Notes under the pieces: model-generated
Told to the model about the DNA's origin: nothing
Seen by the model: only the letters and a program-made list of their open reading frames with translations
Databases searched by the model: none
Shown: in pieces, positions 54,366 through 62,997 of the stretch
Position numbering within the stretch: the first letter of the stretch is position 1
Layout of the letters: each line of letters starts with the position of its first letter
Assembly: GCA_947503105.1 (NCBI GenBank)
Contig: CANNCM010000004.1
Span: 62,001-126,000 of the forward strand
Length of the DNA stretch: 64,000 nt
Source of the DNA: an uncultured Flavobacteriaceae bacterium
GTDB taxonomy: Bacteria; Bacteroidota; Bacteroidia; Flavobacteriales; Flavobacteriaceae
Direction of reading: 5' to 3'
Made by a program: the position numbers and the translations under genes

Positions 54366-55505
54366 CTAATTATCTTTCCAAACCTGAATATATTTTTTTG
54401 CAACTGTTTTGTGGTGATGTTCTTTTTCTATAAAATTACGTGCTTTTTTACCAATTTCATTTATTTTTTCAGGATTTAATATTAAGTTTTCTAGTTCTGA
54501 ATAAATTTGATTTGAGTCTGGTAAAGTGTTAATGCATACTCTGTGCTTCAAATTATAGTGTTCCATGAATTCCATCTCAGCACCAGTGAATACAACTTTA
54601 CCTCTAGCCATTGCTTCCAAAGCATTGTAGCCCTGGTCATATTGAAATACCGCATCCAAAAGAATATCACAAGAATCTAAATGCTTTAAATATTCTACAA
54701 ATGGTAAGTTTTTTGTTCGTATAATTTCTATTTTCTTAGGATGATTTTTTTGTAATTTCTCTAACGTTTTTTCAAAATACTCATATCCTTTTTTTGAATA
54801 ATTAAATGTATTGATACCTAAGAAAATAATTACTTTTCTGTTGACGCAATTAATAGGATTGTATGTCTGAGGAATTAAAATTGGATTTGGAATCACAGGA
54901 ACAACTTTTTCCCAATTTGCCCAAGCAAGTTTATAATCAATATCACTTGGTATGATAGACTTTGAATTCTGATATACAAAATCAAATAATGATTTGAAAG
55001 GAGGAGATATATATTCTAATGAAAAATCAGCATTGATCTCTCCTTTACTTTCTAAATATGGGGTCAAAATATGATAACGTTCTTTGCCCTCTAAATAGTG
55101 CTTAATAACAGGATAATCGTCACCACATGCCATTAGAAAAATAGTTTTATTTTGTTTAAATAGCACTTTTAATAATTCTTTTTCTGTCTTGGGAAAAGCG
55201 CCTATAGCCCTCGAATTAATTAATTGAACTACATCGTAGTTTTTTAATCGAGGAAGTAATTTTTTGAATCGATAACCTATTTCCCAGTGTGCAAGGTCTT
55301 TCTTTATTAACCTAAAAAACAGTTTTCTTATAAGGTGAGGAAATGGTTTATTTGAAAAAATTGTAGGTCTTAATGAAATATCAGCAGGGTAATTTTTGAA
55401 TAAATCACCTGTGCCAACAAGTAAAACGTCATGACCTAAATCCAACAATCCTTTTTTTAAAGAATTATGAAGCCTACTGTATTCACCAATTAGTAAAATC
55501 CTCAT
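54366..55505 (-). CDS. Glycosyltransferase, GT4-like, antisense within the cluster
   Basis: A 379-aa GT-B-type glycosyltransferase. It starts MRILLIGEYSRLHNSLKKGL and has the nucleotide-sugar region IIFLGINTFNYSKKGYEYF, ILLDAVFQYDQGYNALEAMARGKVVFTG and a closing KKYIQVWKDN. It is transcribed against its plus-strand neighbours and needs its own promoter, which I could not identify. This may point to cluster rearrangement. The donor sugar is unknown. Confidence 0.8.
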   Translation of the reverse strand: MRILLIGEYSRLHNSLKKGLLDLGHDVLLVGTGDLFKNYPADISLRPTIFSNKPFPHLIRKLFFRLIKKDLAHWEIGYRFKKLLPRLKNYDVVQLINSRAIGAFPKTEKELLKVLFKQNKTIFLMACGDDYPVIKHYLEGKERYHILTPYLESKGEINADFSLEYISPPFKSLFDFVYQNSKSIIPSDIDYKLAWANWEKVVPVIPNPILIPQTYNPINCVNRKVIIFLGINTFNYSKKGYEYFEKTLEKLQKNHPKKIEIIRTKNLPFVEYLKHLDSCDILLDAVFQYDQGYNALEAMARGKVVFTGAEMEFMEHYNLKHRVCINTLPDSNQIYSELENLILNPEKINEIGKKARNFIEKEHHHKTVAKKYIQVWKDN

Positions 55506-55658
55506 CTATATTTTTATACATTTGTTATAACAATAATTTTAAATATCTAAAGTTAAAGATAAAAGTATAGAATTAAAGATTTTAATTTTAACAATATAAT
55601 TATTTTTAAAGTTCTCATATAAATTGTTTTGAAGATATAATTGTAAATTACCAATGAA

Positions 55659-56078
55659 ATGAAAAAATGTAGAACAAAGTTATCGGACATTAAATTTTCT
55701 GAAATTCCAACAATAACAGATATTAGAGGCAATCTTGCCATTATTGAAAAACACACAATTCCTTATGAAATTAAAAGAGTATATTATTTATTTGATGTTC
55801 CGAGTGATTCTTTTCGAGGGGGTCATGCTCATAAAGAGCAATCGGCATTCTTAGTTGCAATAAGCGGAAGTTTTAATGTAACATTAGATGATGGTTTTTC
55901 AAAAAAATCATTCTTTTTAAATAAACCTAACAAAGGCTTATTAATTCCTGTTGGGATATGGCGTGAATTAGAAGATTTTTCATCAGGGGCTGTTTGTTTA
56001 GTGCTTTCTTCTGGAGAATTTTCAGAAGATGATTACATCAGAGATTATGACGATTTTAAAAATATGAAAAATGCTTAG
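55659..56078 (+). CDS. fdtA: dTDP-6-deoxy-hex-4-ulose 3,4-ketoisomerase (FdtA-like)
   Basis: A small cupin of 139 aa. RGNLAIIEKHTIPYEIKRVYYLFDVP, the metal/active-site block FRGGHAHKEQSAFLVAISG and GLLIPVGIWRELEDFS are hallmarks of FdtA/QdtA/WxcM isomerases. It converts dTDP-4-keto-6-deoxyglucose to the 3-keto sugar used by the aminotransferase at 51970. The isomerase and aminotransferase are split by a flippase gene and an antisense glycosyltransferase. Confidence 0.88.
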   Translation: MKKCRTKLSDIKFSEIPTITDIRGNLAIIEKHTIPYEIKRVYYLFDVPSDSFRGGHAHKEQSAFLVAISGSFNVTLDDGFSKKSFFLNKPNKGLLIPVGIWRELEDFSSGAVCLVLSSGEFSEDDYIRDYDDFKNMKNA

Positions 56079-56230
56079 TCTAACACCAAGAATTAATTTT
56101 TTTAAAAATCCCCCAAAATAACAGTGTATGTTGGAGTCTATGCTCCTAAATAAAAAAACTAGATATTAATATTTATAGCACTCATAAAAATAAATCCTCC
56201 AAACGTAAAGTCTGCCTTATTGTAGATGAA

Positions 56231-57268
56231 TTGGGTGGTGGTGGTTCAGAAAAAATAGCAGCTCAAATTTCTATTTTTCTAAAAGATAAATTTATTGTTT
56301 CTATTGTCTGTATTAGAGATAATATTGATTATGCATATAAAGGCAAACTCTATAACTTAGGGCAAAAAGAATACAGAATAAAACTTATAAAACAGTTCTG
56401 TAAATTGTTGGCTTTTAGAAAGGTATACAAAAAAATTGATGCTGATGTATATATAGATTTTAGAATGCGAAACCGAACATTACTAGAAATAGCTTTACAT
56501 CTTTTTGTTTTTAAAATTAATAAAACGGTTTTTACAATTCATAGCTCAAATATTTTTTATCACTTACCTAAGTTTGCCTGGTTTTATAACCAATATGCAA
56601 AAGCTCGTGCTGTTGTATGTGTTTCTAAGGCTATGATAGACGATGTCTATTCTGTATATCCATTTCAAAATTTGAAATACATACCAAATTTTATCACTAA
56701 TACATCAAGCTTAGATTTAGAGACCAAAACAATTATCGAGTCTGATTATGTCATTGCAGTTGGTCGGTTAAACAACCATGTAAAACAATTTGACCGCTTG
56801 ATTGATTCCTATAAAAACTCCAAATTATTTAATCAAAACATACCACTATATATTCTCGGGGAAGGTCCAGATAGGCAATTGTTAGAGTATCAAATCAAGT
56901 TATTAGAATTAGAAAATCATGTAAAATTATTAGGTCTCAAAACAAATGCCTTAGCCTATATGAAATGCGCTAAATTTTTGATTCTATCAAGCCAGTTTGA
57001 AGGGTTTCCTTTGGTTTTGTTAGAGGCATTATCGGTAGGAACACCTGTAGTTTCATTTGATTGCCACTCTGGGCCTTCTGAAATCATTGATAATAAATCA
57101 AATGGGCTTTTAGTAGAACCTCAAAACTTTGAAGCTTTAACAAAAGCGATGAACCTTCTTTTTACAGATGAAGATCTCTATAAAAAATGCCAATCAAAAG
57201 CTATAAATTCTATTGAGAAGTTTTCATCATCTAGTATTTTGCCGAAATGGTTAGATTTACTTCAGTAG
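56231..57268 (+). CDS. Glycosyltransferase family 4 with a doubtful 5' end
   Basis: A GT-B glycosyltransferase of at least 345 aa. AVGRLNNHVKQFDRLI, LGEGPDRQLLEYQ, ILSSQFEGFPLVLLEALSVGTPVVS and DCHSGPSEIIDNKSNG are the GT4 donor-site blocks. The first codon given (TTG 56231) lies inside the glycine-rich loop. The preceding beta strand KVCLIVDE is encoded in frame just upstream (from 56207), but no ATG, GTG or TTG precedes it before a stop at 56147. The real start may be lost, non-standard or in another frame. Confidence 0.78.
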   Translation: MGGGGSEKIAAQISIFLKDKFIVSIVCIRDNIDYAYKGKLYNLGQKEYRIKLIKQFCKLLAFRKVYKKIDADVYIDFRMRNRTLLEIALHLFVFKINKTVFTIHSSNIFYHLPKFAWFYNQYAKARAVVCVSKAMIDDVYSVYPFQNLKYIPNFITNTSSLDLETKTIIESDYVIAVGRLNNHVKQFDRLIDSYKNSKLFNQNIPLYILGEGPDRQLLEYQIKLLELENHVKLLGLKTNALAYMKCAKFLILSSQFEGFPLVLLEALSVGTPVVSFDCHSGPSEIIDNKSNGLLVEPQNFEALTKAMNLLFTDEDLYKKCQSKAINSIEKFSSSSILPKWLDLLQ

Positions 57269-58203
57269 GAAGTAAGGCGTATATTTCTTTTAAGAAAAAG
57301 AGTTTTGATCTTTTTTATGGATTTGACGAATAATACAGGGCAAATTAGAAGAAACCGCTGTTTCGTTGTCAAATTTGAAAATTCTAAATTTTTTGTTAGC
57401 TTTTTATAGTTTTCTGTATCATTATTTAATTTACAATCAACAAGAAAATAGTAGCGGTAGCGGTCTAAATATTTTTTTAACGATTTATTTTTATCAATAA
57501 ATACTTCAAATTGACTAAAATCAATAATGGTTTTTCCTTTAAAACCTGCTTTAGTCATTTGATTTGGTATGTTAAAATAAACTTCAACAAGAGGTCTATA
57601 CATGTAGGCGAGTTTGAAATTTAAATTGCATTTAATGAAAAACTCAATGTCCTCTGCATATTGAGTACTTTCGTTGAATTGAACTGTATTGAAAACAGAT
57701 TTTTTAAAAGCAAAATTACTAGCAGTAAAGATAGGCTGATACATACTAACTTTAAAAAAATCGTCAACCAAAAAAGAAGTATTCTTGAGAGTTTTAGAAA
57801 TATTTTTTTTAGGTTCTAAAAAGTTTTTTTCAGAGTATAATTCAATATAGTCAGATCCATATAAATCAGCTTTTGGAAATTTTCCATAGAGTTCATAAAG
57901 TGAGGATAAATAATTTGGATTCCACAAATCGTCAGCGTCTAAAAGCGCAATAATTTCACCTTTGGCTTTAGTTATTCCAAAATTTCTTGTAGCACTCAAT
58001 CCATGATTATTACGATTGAAAAGTTGAATATTGGAGTTCTGACTGAAAGATTTTTCTATTACTTGTGTACTATTGTCAGTCGATCCATCATTTACCACAA
58101 TAATTTCAAAATCGGTAAAGGTTTGATTAAGAACACTGTCAATAGTATTTTTAATGTAATTTTCTTTATTATAAAGTGGTATGACAACTGAAAAAACTGG
58201 CAT
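57262..58203 (-). CDS. Glycosyltransferase family 2
   Basis: A GT-A glycosyltransferase of 313 aa: FSVVIPLYNKENYIKNTIDS, IIVVNDGSTDNS and ALLDADDLWNP (DxD) give the donor site. YAEDIEFFIKC is the acceptor-side ED motif. It is the last gene of the ftsE-GT2-GT2 run on the minus strand, with zero gap to the gene before it. It overlaps the converging glycosyltransferase by 7 bp. Sugar specificity is unknown. Confidence 0.9.
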   Translation of the reverse strand: MPVFSVVIPLYNKENYIKNTIDSVLNQTFTDFEIIVVNDGSTDNSTQVIEKSFSQNSNIQLFNRNNHGLSATRNFGITKAKGEIIALLDADDLWNPNYLSSLYELYGKFPKADLYGSDYIELYSEKNFLEPKKNISKTLKNTSFLVDDFFKVSMYQPIFTASNFAFKKSVFNTVQFNESTQYAEDIEFFIKCNLNFKLAYMYRPLVEVYFNIPNQMTKAGFKGKTIIDFSQFEVFIDKNKSLKKYLDRYRYYFLVDCKLNNDTENYKKLTKNLEFSNLTTKQRFLLICPVLFVKSIKKIKTLFLKRNIRLTSY

Positions 58204-59097
58204 TTATTTTTTGGATATATAACAAAGATAACTCAATCGATATAAATCAAAAATGAGCAAAGACGGTTTGTGAGACAAAAGATTTTTTTCGAATATAGTT
58301 TTGGTAAGAGGATAAGTTGTCGAAAAGAAAATATCAAGTTTAAATTTTTGAAGTCTATTTTTTACTCTTAATATTTTTACATATTGAGCGTCAATTAATT
58401 TTTGTTTTAAAAATAAATTCAATGCCTCCAAAGATGCTCTTGATTTATTTAAGAAAATTTCGCTACTTTCCAAACCCAGATGATAAACAGTATTTTCTAT
58501 ATGCTCTATTGGTGTTTTTTCTTGATTAAGGTTGTATGAAAATAATGTGTCTTCGTTTCTCAAATTTGGAATGTCTTCGTTAAAAGAAATAGTTTCAAAT
58601 ACATTTTTTTTTATGACAAAATTCAAGGTTAAAAAACTAATATATTTGTTTTCTTTTCTTTTTGTTACGGACAAAGCTTCTCTCTCTTTACCATAAACCC
58701 AGCGGAGTAATTGTGATTTTTCAGGCATGTTTTTTTGATATAAAATCCCTCCATAAATTATTTTTTTTGACTTTGAAATCGCAGCGACATAGTTTGAAAT
58801 AAAATGTTCATTTACAGGAATCACGTCGGCATCTAAAAATAATAACCAATCAAATTGCGCATTTTTTGCAAGTTTGTTACGAATGGCACTTCTTCCAATA
58901 TTTGATTTCAAAATGGTGTAGGAGGTGTTTTTTAAGCCATTGATAGCAGTATTAATTTTTCTAATTTCTAGATTTTCAGAGGCATCATCAAAAACAAGAA
59001 TTTCAAAGTCTATGTTGCACGTTGTAGATTGTTTGTGAACTTCATGGACTAAAGCTGTTATATCGAAGTTATAAGTTGGAATTAAAATTGAAAGCAT
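58204..59097 (-). CDS. Glycosyltransferase family 2
   Basis: A 297-aa GT-A glycosyltransferase: LSILIPTYNFDITALV, ILVFDDASENLE, IGRSAIRNKLAKNAQ and LFLDADVIPVN (DxD), with the catalytic LRNEDTLFSYNL block. It sits 2 bp after ftsE and is directly followed by another GT2, so the three are co-transcribed. It may act on a surface glycan. Confidence 0.9.
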   Translation of the reverse strand: MLSILIPTYNFDITALVHEVHKQSTTCNIDFEILVFDDASENLEIRKINTAINGLKNTSYTILKSNIGRSAIRNKLAKNAQFDWLLFLDADVIPVNEHFISNYVAAISKSKKIIYGGILYQKNMPEKSQLLRWVYGKEREALSVTKRKENKYISFLTLNFVIKKNVFETISFNEDIPNLRNEDTLFSYNLNQEKTPIEHIENTVYHLGLESSEIFLNKSRASLEALNLFLKQKLIDAQYVKILRVKNRLQKFKLDIFFSTTYPLTKTIFEKNLLSHKPSLLIFDLYRLSYLCYISKK

Positions 59098-59099
59098 TT

Positions 59100-59783
59100 T
59101 TAGTCTTTTCTTTGCACCACTTCAAATATTCTGTTATTTTCACATTTTAGGGTTTTGCTTGGGTATTTTAGCAATAGGCCGTAGTCGTGTGTGGCCATAA
59201 AAATTGTATTTCCTTTTTTGTTTAAATCTTGCAAAACTTCCATAACTTCCATACTGGTTTCTGGATCTAAATTACCAGTGGGTTCATCGGCCAAAATGAG
59301 CTCTGGATCATTTAATAATGCCCGAGCTATAGCCACGCGTTGTTGTTCCCCGCCAGACAATTCATAAGGGAATTTGTGCCCTTTGTTTTGCATATTTACT
59401 TTAGTTAATACATCCTCAATTTTTTGTTTTATTTTGATTTTATCTTTCCAGCCTGTAGCACGCAAAACAAAATCTAAATTATTGTTTATTGTCCGATCAT
59501 TAAGAAGTTTAAAATCTTGAAAAACAATACCCAATTTTCTTCTCAAAAAAGGAATGCTTTTATCTTTTAAAGTATTCAAATCGAAACCCACAATTTGTCC
59601 GGTACCATGAGCAAGTTCCAAATCGCCATAAAGTGTTTTTAATAGACTGCTTTTTCCGGTGCCAGTTTTTCCAATCAAGTATACAAATTCTCCTTTTTTG
59701 ACATCAATATTGACTTCATTGAGAATTAAATTTTTATCTTGAAAAATAGAAGCGTTATCTAATTTTAAAACGGATTCTGACAT
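59100..59783 (-). CDS. ftsE: Cell division ATP-binding protein FtsE
   Basis: An ABC ATPase of 227 aa that with FtsX controls septal peptidoglycan hydrolysis. Walker A is GKTGTGKSS, signature LSGGEQQR, Walker B LILADEPTGNLDP and H-loop THD. VFQDFKLLNDRTINNNLDF is FtsE-like. No ftsX is adjacent, as is usual in Bacteroidota. Instead it heads a unit with two glycosyltransferases. Confidence 0.9.
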   Translation of the reverse strand: MSESVLKLDNASIFQDKNLILNEVNIDVKKGEFVYLIGKTGTGKSSLLKTLYGDLELAHGTGQIVGFDLNTLKDKSIPFLRRKLGIVFQDFKLLNDRTINNNLDFVLRATGWKDKIKIKQKIEDVLTKVNMQNKGHKFPYELSGGEQQRVAIARALLNDPELILADEPTGNLDPETSMEVMEVLQDLNKKGNTIFMATHDYGLLLKYPSKTLKCENNRIFEVVQRKD

Positions 59784-59961
59784 GTATGAAAATTAAAAAT
59801 ATTTTATAAAAGTATTACTATTCAAAGCAATAATCAAATTTCATCAAGATTAAACCCCTTGAGTTCTTTAAAACTTCAACTTTTGGTTATAATTTAATTT
59901 TAAAATTAGCGTTATAAATAGTATAAATTTTATATTTGAATGCAAATCGAGAACAATTCAT

Positions 59962-62900
59962 ATGAATAAAAAAAACCTATTTTTTTATCTTTTAATTTTA
60001 TGCTTTAGTCTTCCGTTACTAGCCCAAAAAACCGAAGCCCACCAACAAGTCTATCAAGAGTATAAAAAGGCCATTTCTCTTTTTTATAATGAAGCGTATA
60101 GATCTGCCCAAAATGTATTTGCGGATTTACAAACTCAATATCAATATCCACAAATTGCCTATGATGCCGCATATTATTTTACGGTTTGCGCCATAAGATC
60201 AAATCAGTTTCAAGCTGAGCAATATATTGAGCAGTTTTTAGAAGATTATCCTACAAGCCCAAAACAAAATACCATTTTCATTGATGCTGGAGATTATTAT
60301 TTTGCAAATGCCAAATATGCACGTGCCCAAAAATGGTACAAAAATGTCAAAATCAATTCAATACCTGATTCAAAAAAAGAGCAATTTTACTTCAATAATG
60401 GGTATGTCAATTATGTGACAAAAAATTATAAGCAAGCCAAACAAAACTTATCAAAGGTTGAATACTCCGCTGTTTATGGTGCACAAGCAAAATATTACAT
60501 GGGTTTTATGGCCTACGAAGGCGATGATTACGATAATGCGACTAAATATCTAGACCAAGTATCAAATCAAGAGCGCTACAAAAATGAGTTGAATTATTTT
60601 CAAGCTGATCTGAATTTTAAACTTGGAGCGTTTCAAAAGGCATTGGATTTGGCCAAAAAAGCCCTCAAAAATGCCAATAAAAAAGAAACTTCGGAGCTTT
60701 CAAAAATTATTGGTGAAAGTTATTTTAATCTAAAAAAATATGATAAAGCTATACCATATTTAAACGCATACGAAGGAAAAAAAGGCAAGTGGACCGATGT
60801 TGATTTTTATCAGTTGGGGTATGCACATTATAAGCAAAATGATTTTGAACATGCCATTGGTGAGTTCAATAAAATCATCAATGGAAAAAATGCCATTGCT
60901 CAAAACGCGTATTATCATTTGGGCGAAAGTTATATCAATTTAGAAAAAAAACAACAAGCCCTTAACGCTTTTAGAAGTGCTTCTGAAATGGATTTTGATG
61001 CCAAAATTAAAGAAGATGCATGGTTGAATTATGCCAAACTAAGTTACGATATCGGAAATCCATACAGATCTACACCTCAAGTATTGAGTGATTTTTTGGA
61101 TGCTTATCCAAAATCTCCCTTTAGAGAAACAGTTGAATCCCTATTGGTGGACTCCTATATTTCATCAAAAAACTACAAGGAAGCACTTGCGCTTTTGGAG
61201 TCCAATATTCGAAATGAAGTCAAGCCAAATTATCAAAAAGTAGCATTTTTTAGAGCATTGGAGTTGTACAATAACTCTAATTTTTCTGAAGCCCAGCCCT
61301 TATTTAAAAAAGCTATCAAATTGGGTATCGACCCTCTTATAACGGCAAGAGCTTCATTTTGGACTGCAGAAATAGAATTTATGAATTTAAATTTCGAAAC
61401 TGCACTTCAGCATTTTTTAACCTTCAAAAATAGTCCTGTTGCATCAAAATCTCCAGAACATAAGCAAGTCGATTATAGTTTAGGTTATACTTATTTTAAA
61501 CTGAAACAATATCAAAAAGCCATCGTTGCATTTCTAAATTATATTTCGAGTAGTACAGAAAATAATTCTTATACCAACGATGCTTTGTTGCGCATGGCAG
61601 ATGCCTATTATGTGACCAAATTGTACAATAAAGCAATTGATACTTATACTAAAGTTGTTATAAATAAAGCCCCATCGTCAGATTATGCGACGTTTCAAAC
61701 CGCTGTAAGTTATGGTTTTTTGGGACAAACAGAATCAAAATTGACTCATCTTAAAAAAGTTCTAAAGTATAAAAAATCAACATATTTAGATCAAGTTCAT
61801 TTTGAGTTGGCAAATACTTACAGCAATCAAAATGATAGGGCAAAAGCCCTTCAAGAATACGATATTGTTATAAATAATTATAAAAAAAGTGCACTCGTTT
61901 CTAAGGCATTATTACGCAAGGGGTTGTTGCTATACAATGCAAATACAACACATAAAGCTTTGGAAGTTTTTCAAAGAGTAGCCGAGGAATATCCTTCAAC
62001 TCCAGAAGCATTTCAAGCCATAGGCTCTGCGCGCTCTATTTATGTCGATAATGGTCATGTAGAAGACTATGCGCAATGGGTGGGGACCTTAAAGTATGTC
62101 GCCATTACAGATGCTGATTTGGAAAAAACAGCTTATGAATCCGCTGAAAAACAATATCTTGATAATGATACCGATAAGGCGATTACTCTTTTTAATAATT
62201 ACATTTCAAAATTTCCAAATGGAACTCAAATCATTAAAGCGCATTATTACTTAGCGGCCCTGTATGTTAAACAAAATTTAAAACAAAATGCTTTGCCACA
62301 TTATGAATTTGTAATTGGACAACCTACCAACGCATTTACAGAGCAAGCCCTTCAAAAAGTGTGTGCTATAAAATTGCAAAGTGAAACTGATGCTGAATCA
62401 GATTTGAAACGCTTAGAACTCGAAGCAAAATCGCCTCAAAATATTCTTTTTGCACAATCTAATTTGATGAAAATTGCCTACAATAAGGGCGCTTTTTCTT
62501 CGGCTTTAGACTATGCAAAAATCATACTAGAAAATCCAAGTACAGATGATTATATCAAAAACGATGCACACATCATTACCGCACGTTCTGCTTTTGCTTT
62601 GGGCAACGAAGAATTAGCAAAAACATCCTATGCTGCGGTGGCATCATTAGGGGTCTCAAATTATGGGGCGGAAGCTCAATATTATGCTGCTTTTTTTCAA
62701 AATAAAAATACTGATTTTGAAGCCTCAAATCAATCAATTCAACAACTGATACAGCAATACCCAAGCGATAAAAAATTTGCTGCAAAAGGCCTTATTTTGA
62801 TGGCCAAAAATTATTACGCTCTAAACGATGCTTTTCAGGCTACCTATATTTTGGAGAATGTGATAAAGAATTTCTCAAACTTTGAAGAACTACAAATTGA

Positions 62901-62997
62901 AGCGACTCAGTTGTTGGAAACTTATGAGCGAGAACTTTCAAAATCCAACGCCTCTATTGAAACAAAGGAAGAACAAACAAACAAGGATGAAAAATAA
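59962..62997 (+). CDS. Exported tetratricopeptide-repeat protein, 1011 aa
   Basis: A signal peptide (about 1-21, ending LLAQ) precedes about 950 residues of tandem TPR and TPR-like helices, for example QLGYAHYKQNDFEHAIGEFNKII and YSLGYTYFKLKQYQKAIVAFLNYI. A charged tail (SKSNASIETKEEQTNKDEK) ends the protein. It is presumably a periplasmic or outer-membrane-associated scaffold. The last 11 bp overlap the start of a barrel-protein gene, and the pair is probably one functional unit. Confidence 0.9.
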   Translation: MNKKNLFFYLLILCFSLPLLAQKTEAHQQVYQEYKKAISLFYNEAYRSAQNVFADLQTQYQYPQIAYDAAYYFTVCAIRSNQFQAEQYIEQFLEDYPTSPKQNTIFIDAGDYYFANAKYARAQKWYKNVKINSIPDSKKEQFYFNNGYVNYVTKNYKQAKQNLSKVEYSAVYGAQAKYYMGFMAYEGDDYDNATKYLDQVSNQERYKNELNYFQADLNFKLGAFQKALDLAKKALKNANKKETSELSKIIGESYFNLKKYDKAIPYLNAYEGKKGKWTDVDFYQLGYAHYKQNDFEHAIGEFNKIINGKNAIAQNAYYHLGESYINLEKKQQALNAFRSASEMDFDAKIKEDAWLNYAKLSYDIGNPYRSTPQVLSDFLDAYPKSPFRETVESLLVDSYISSKNYKEALALLESNIRNEVKPNYQKVAFFRALELYNNSNFSEAQPLFKKAIKLGIDPLITARASFWTAEIEFMNLNFETALQHFLTFKNSPVASKSPEHKQVDYSLGYTYFKLKQYQKAIVAFLNYISSSTENNSYTNDALLRMADAYYVTKLYNKAIDTYTKVVINKAPSSDYATFQTAVSYGFLGQTESKLTHLKKVLKYKKSTYLDQVHFELANTYSNQNDRAKALQEYDIVINNYKKSALVSKALLRKGLLLYNANTTHKALEVFQRVAEEYPSTPEAFQAIGSARSIYVDNGHVEDYAQWVGTLKYVAITDADLEKTAYESAEKQYLDNDTDKAITLFNNYISKFPNGTQIIKAHYYLAALYVKQNLKQNALPHYEFVIGQPTNAFTEQALQKVCAIKLQSETDAESDLKRLELEAKSPQNILFAQSNLMKIAYNKGAFSSALDYAKIILENPSTDDYIKNDAHIITARSAFALGNEELAKTSYAAVASLGVSNYGAEAQYYAAFFQNKNTDFEASNQSIQQLIQQYPSDKKFAAKGLILMAKNYYALNDAFQATYILENVIKNFSNFEELQIEATQLLETYERELSKSNASIETKEEQTNKDEK

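Noticed and set aside
55553-55756. Minus-strand frame upstream of the antisense glycosyltransferase
   Set aside because: It is mostly hydrophobic low-complexity sequence and overlaps the well-supported fdtA start on the other strand.
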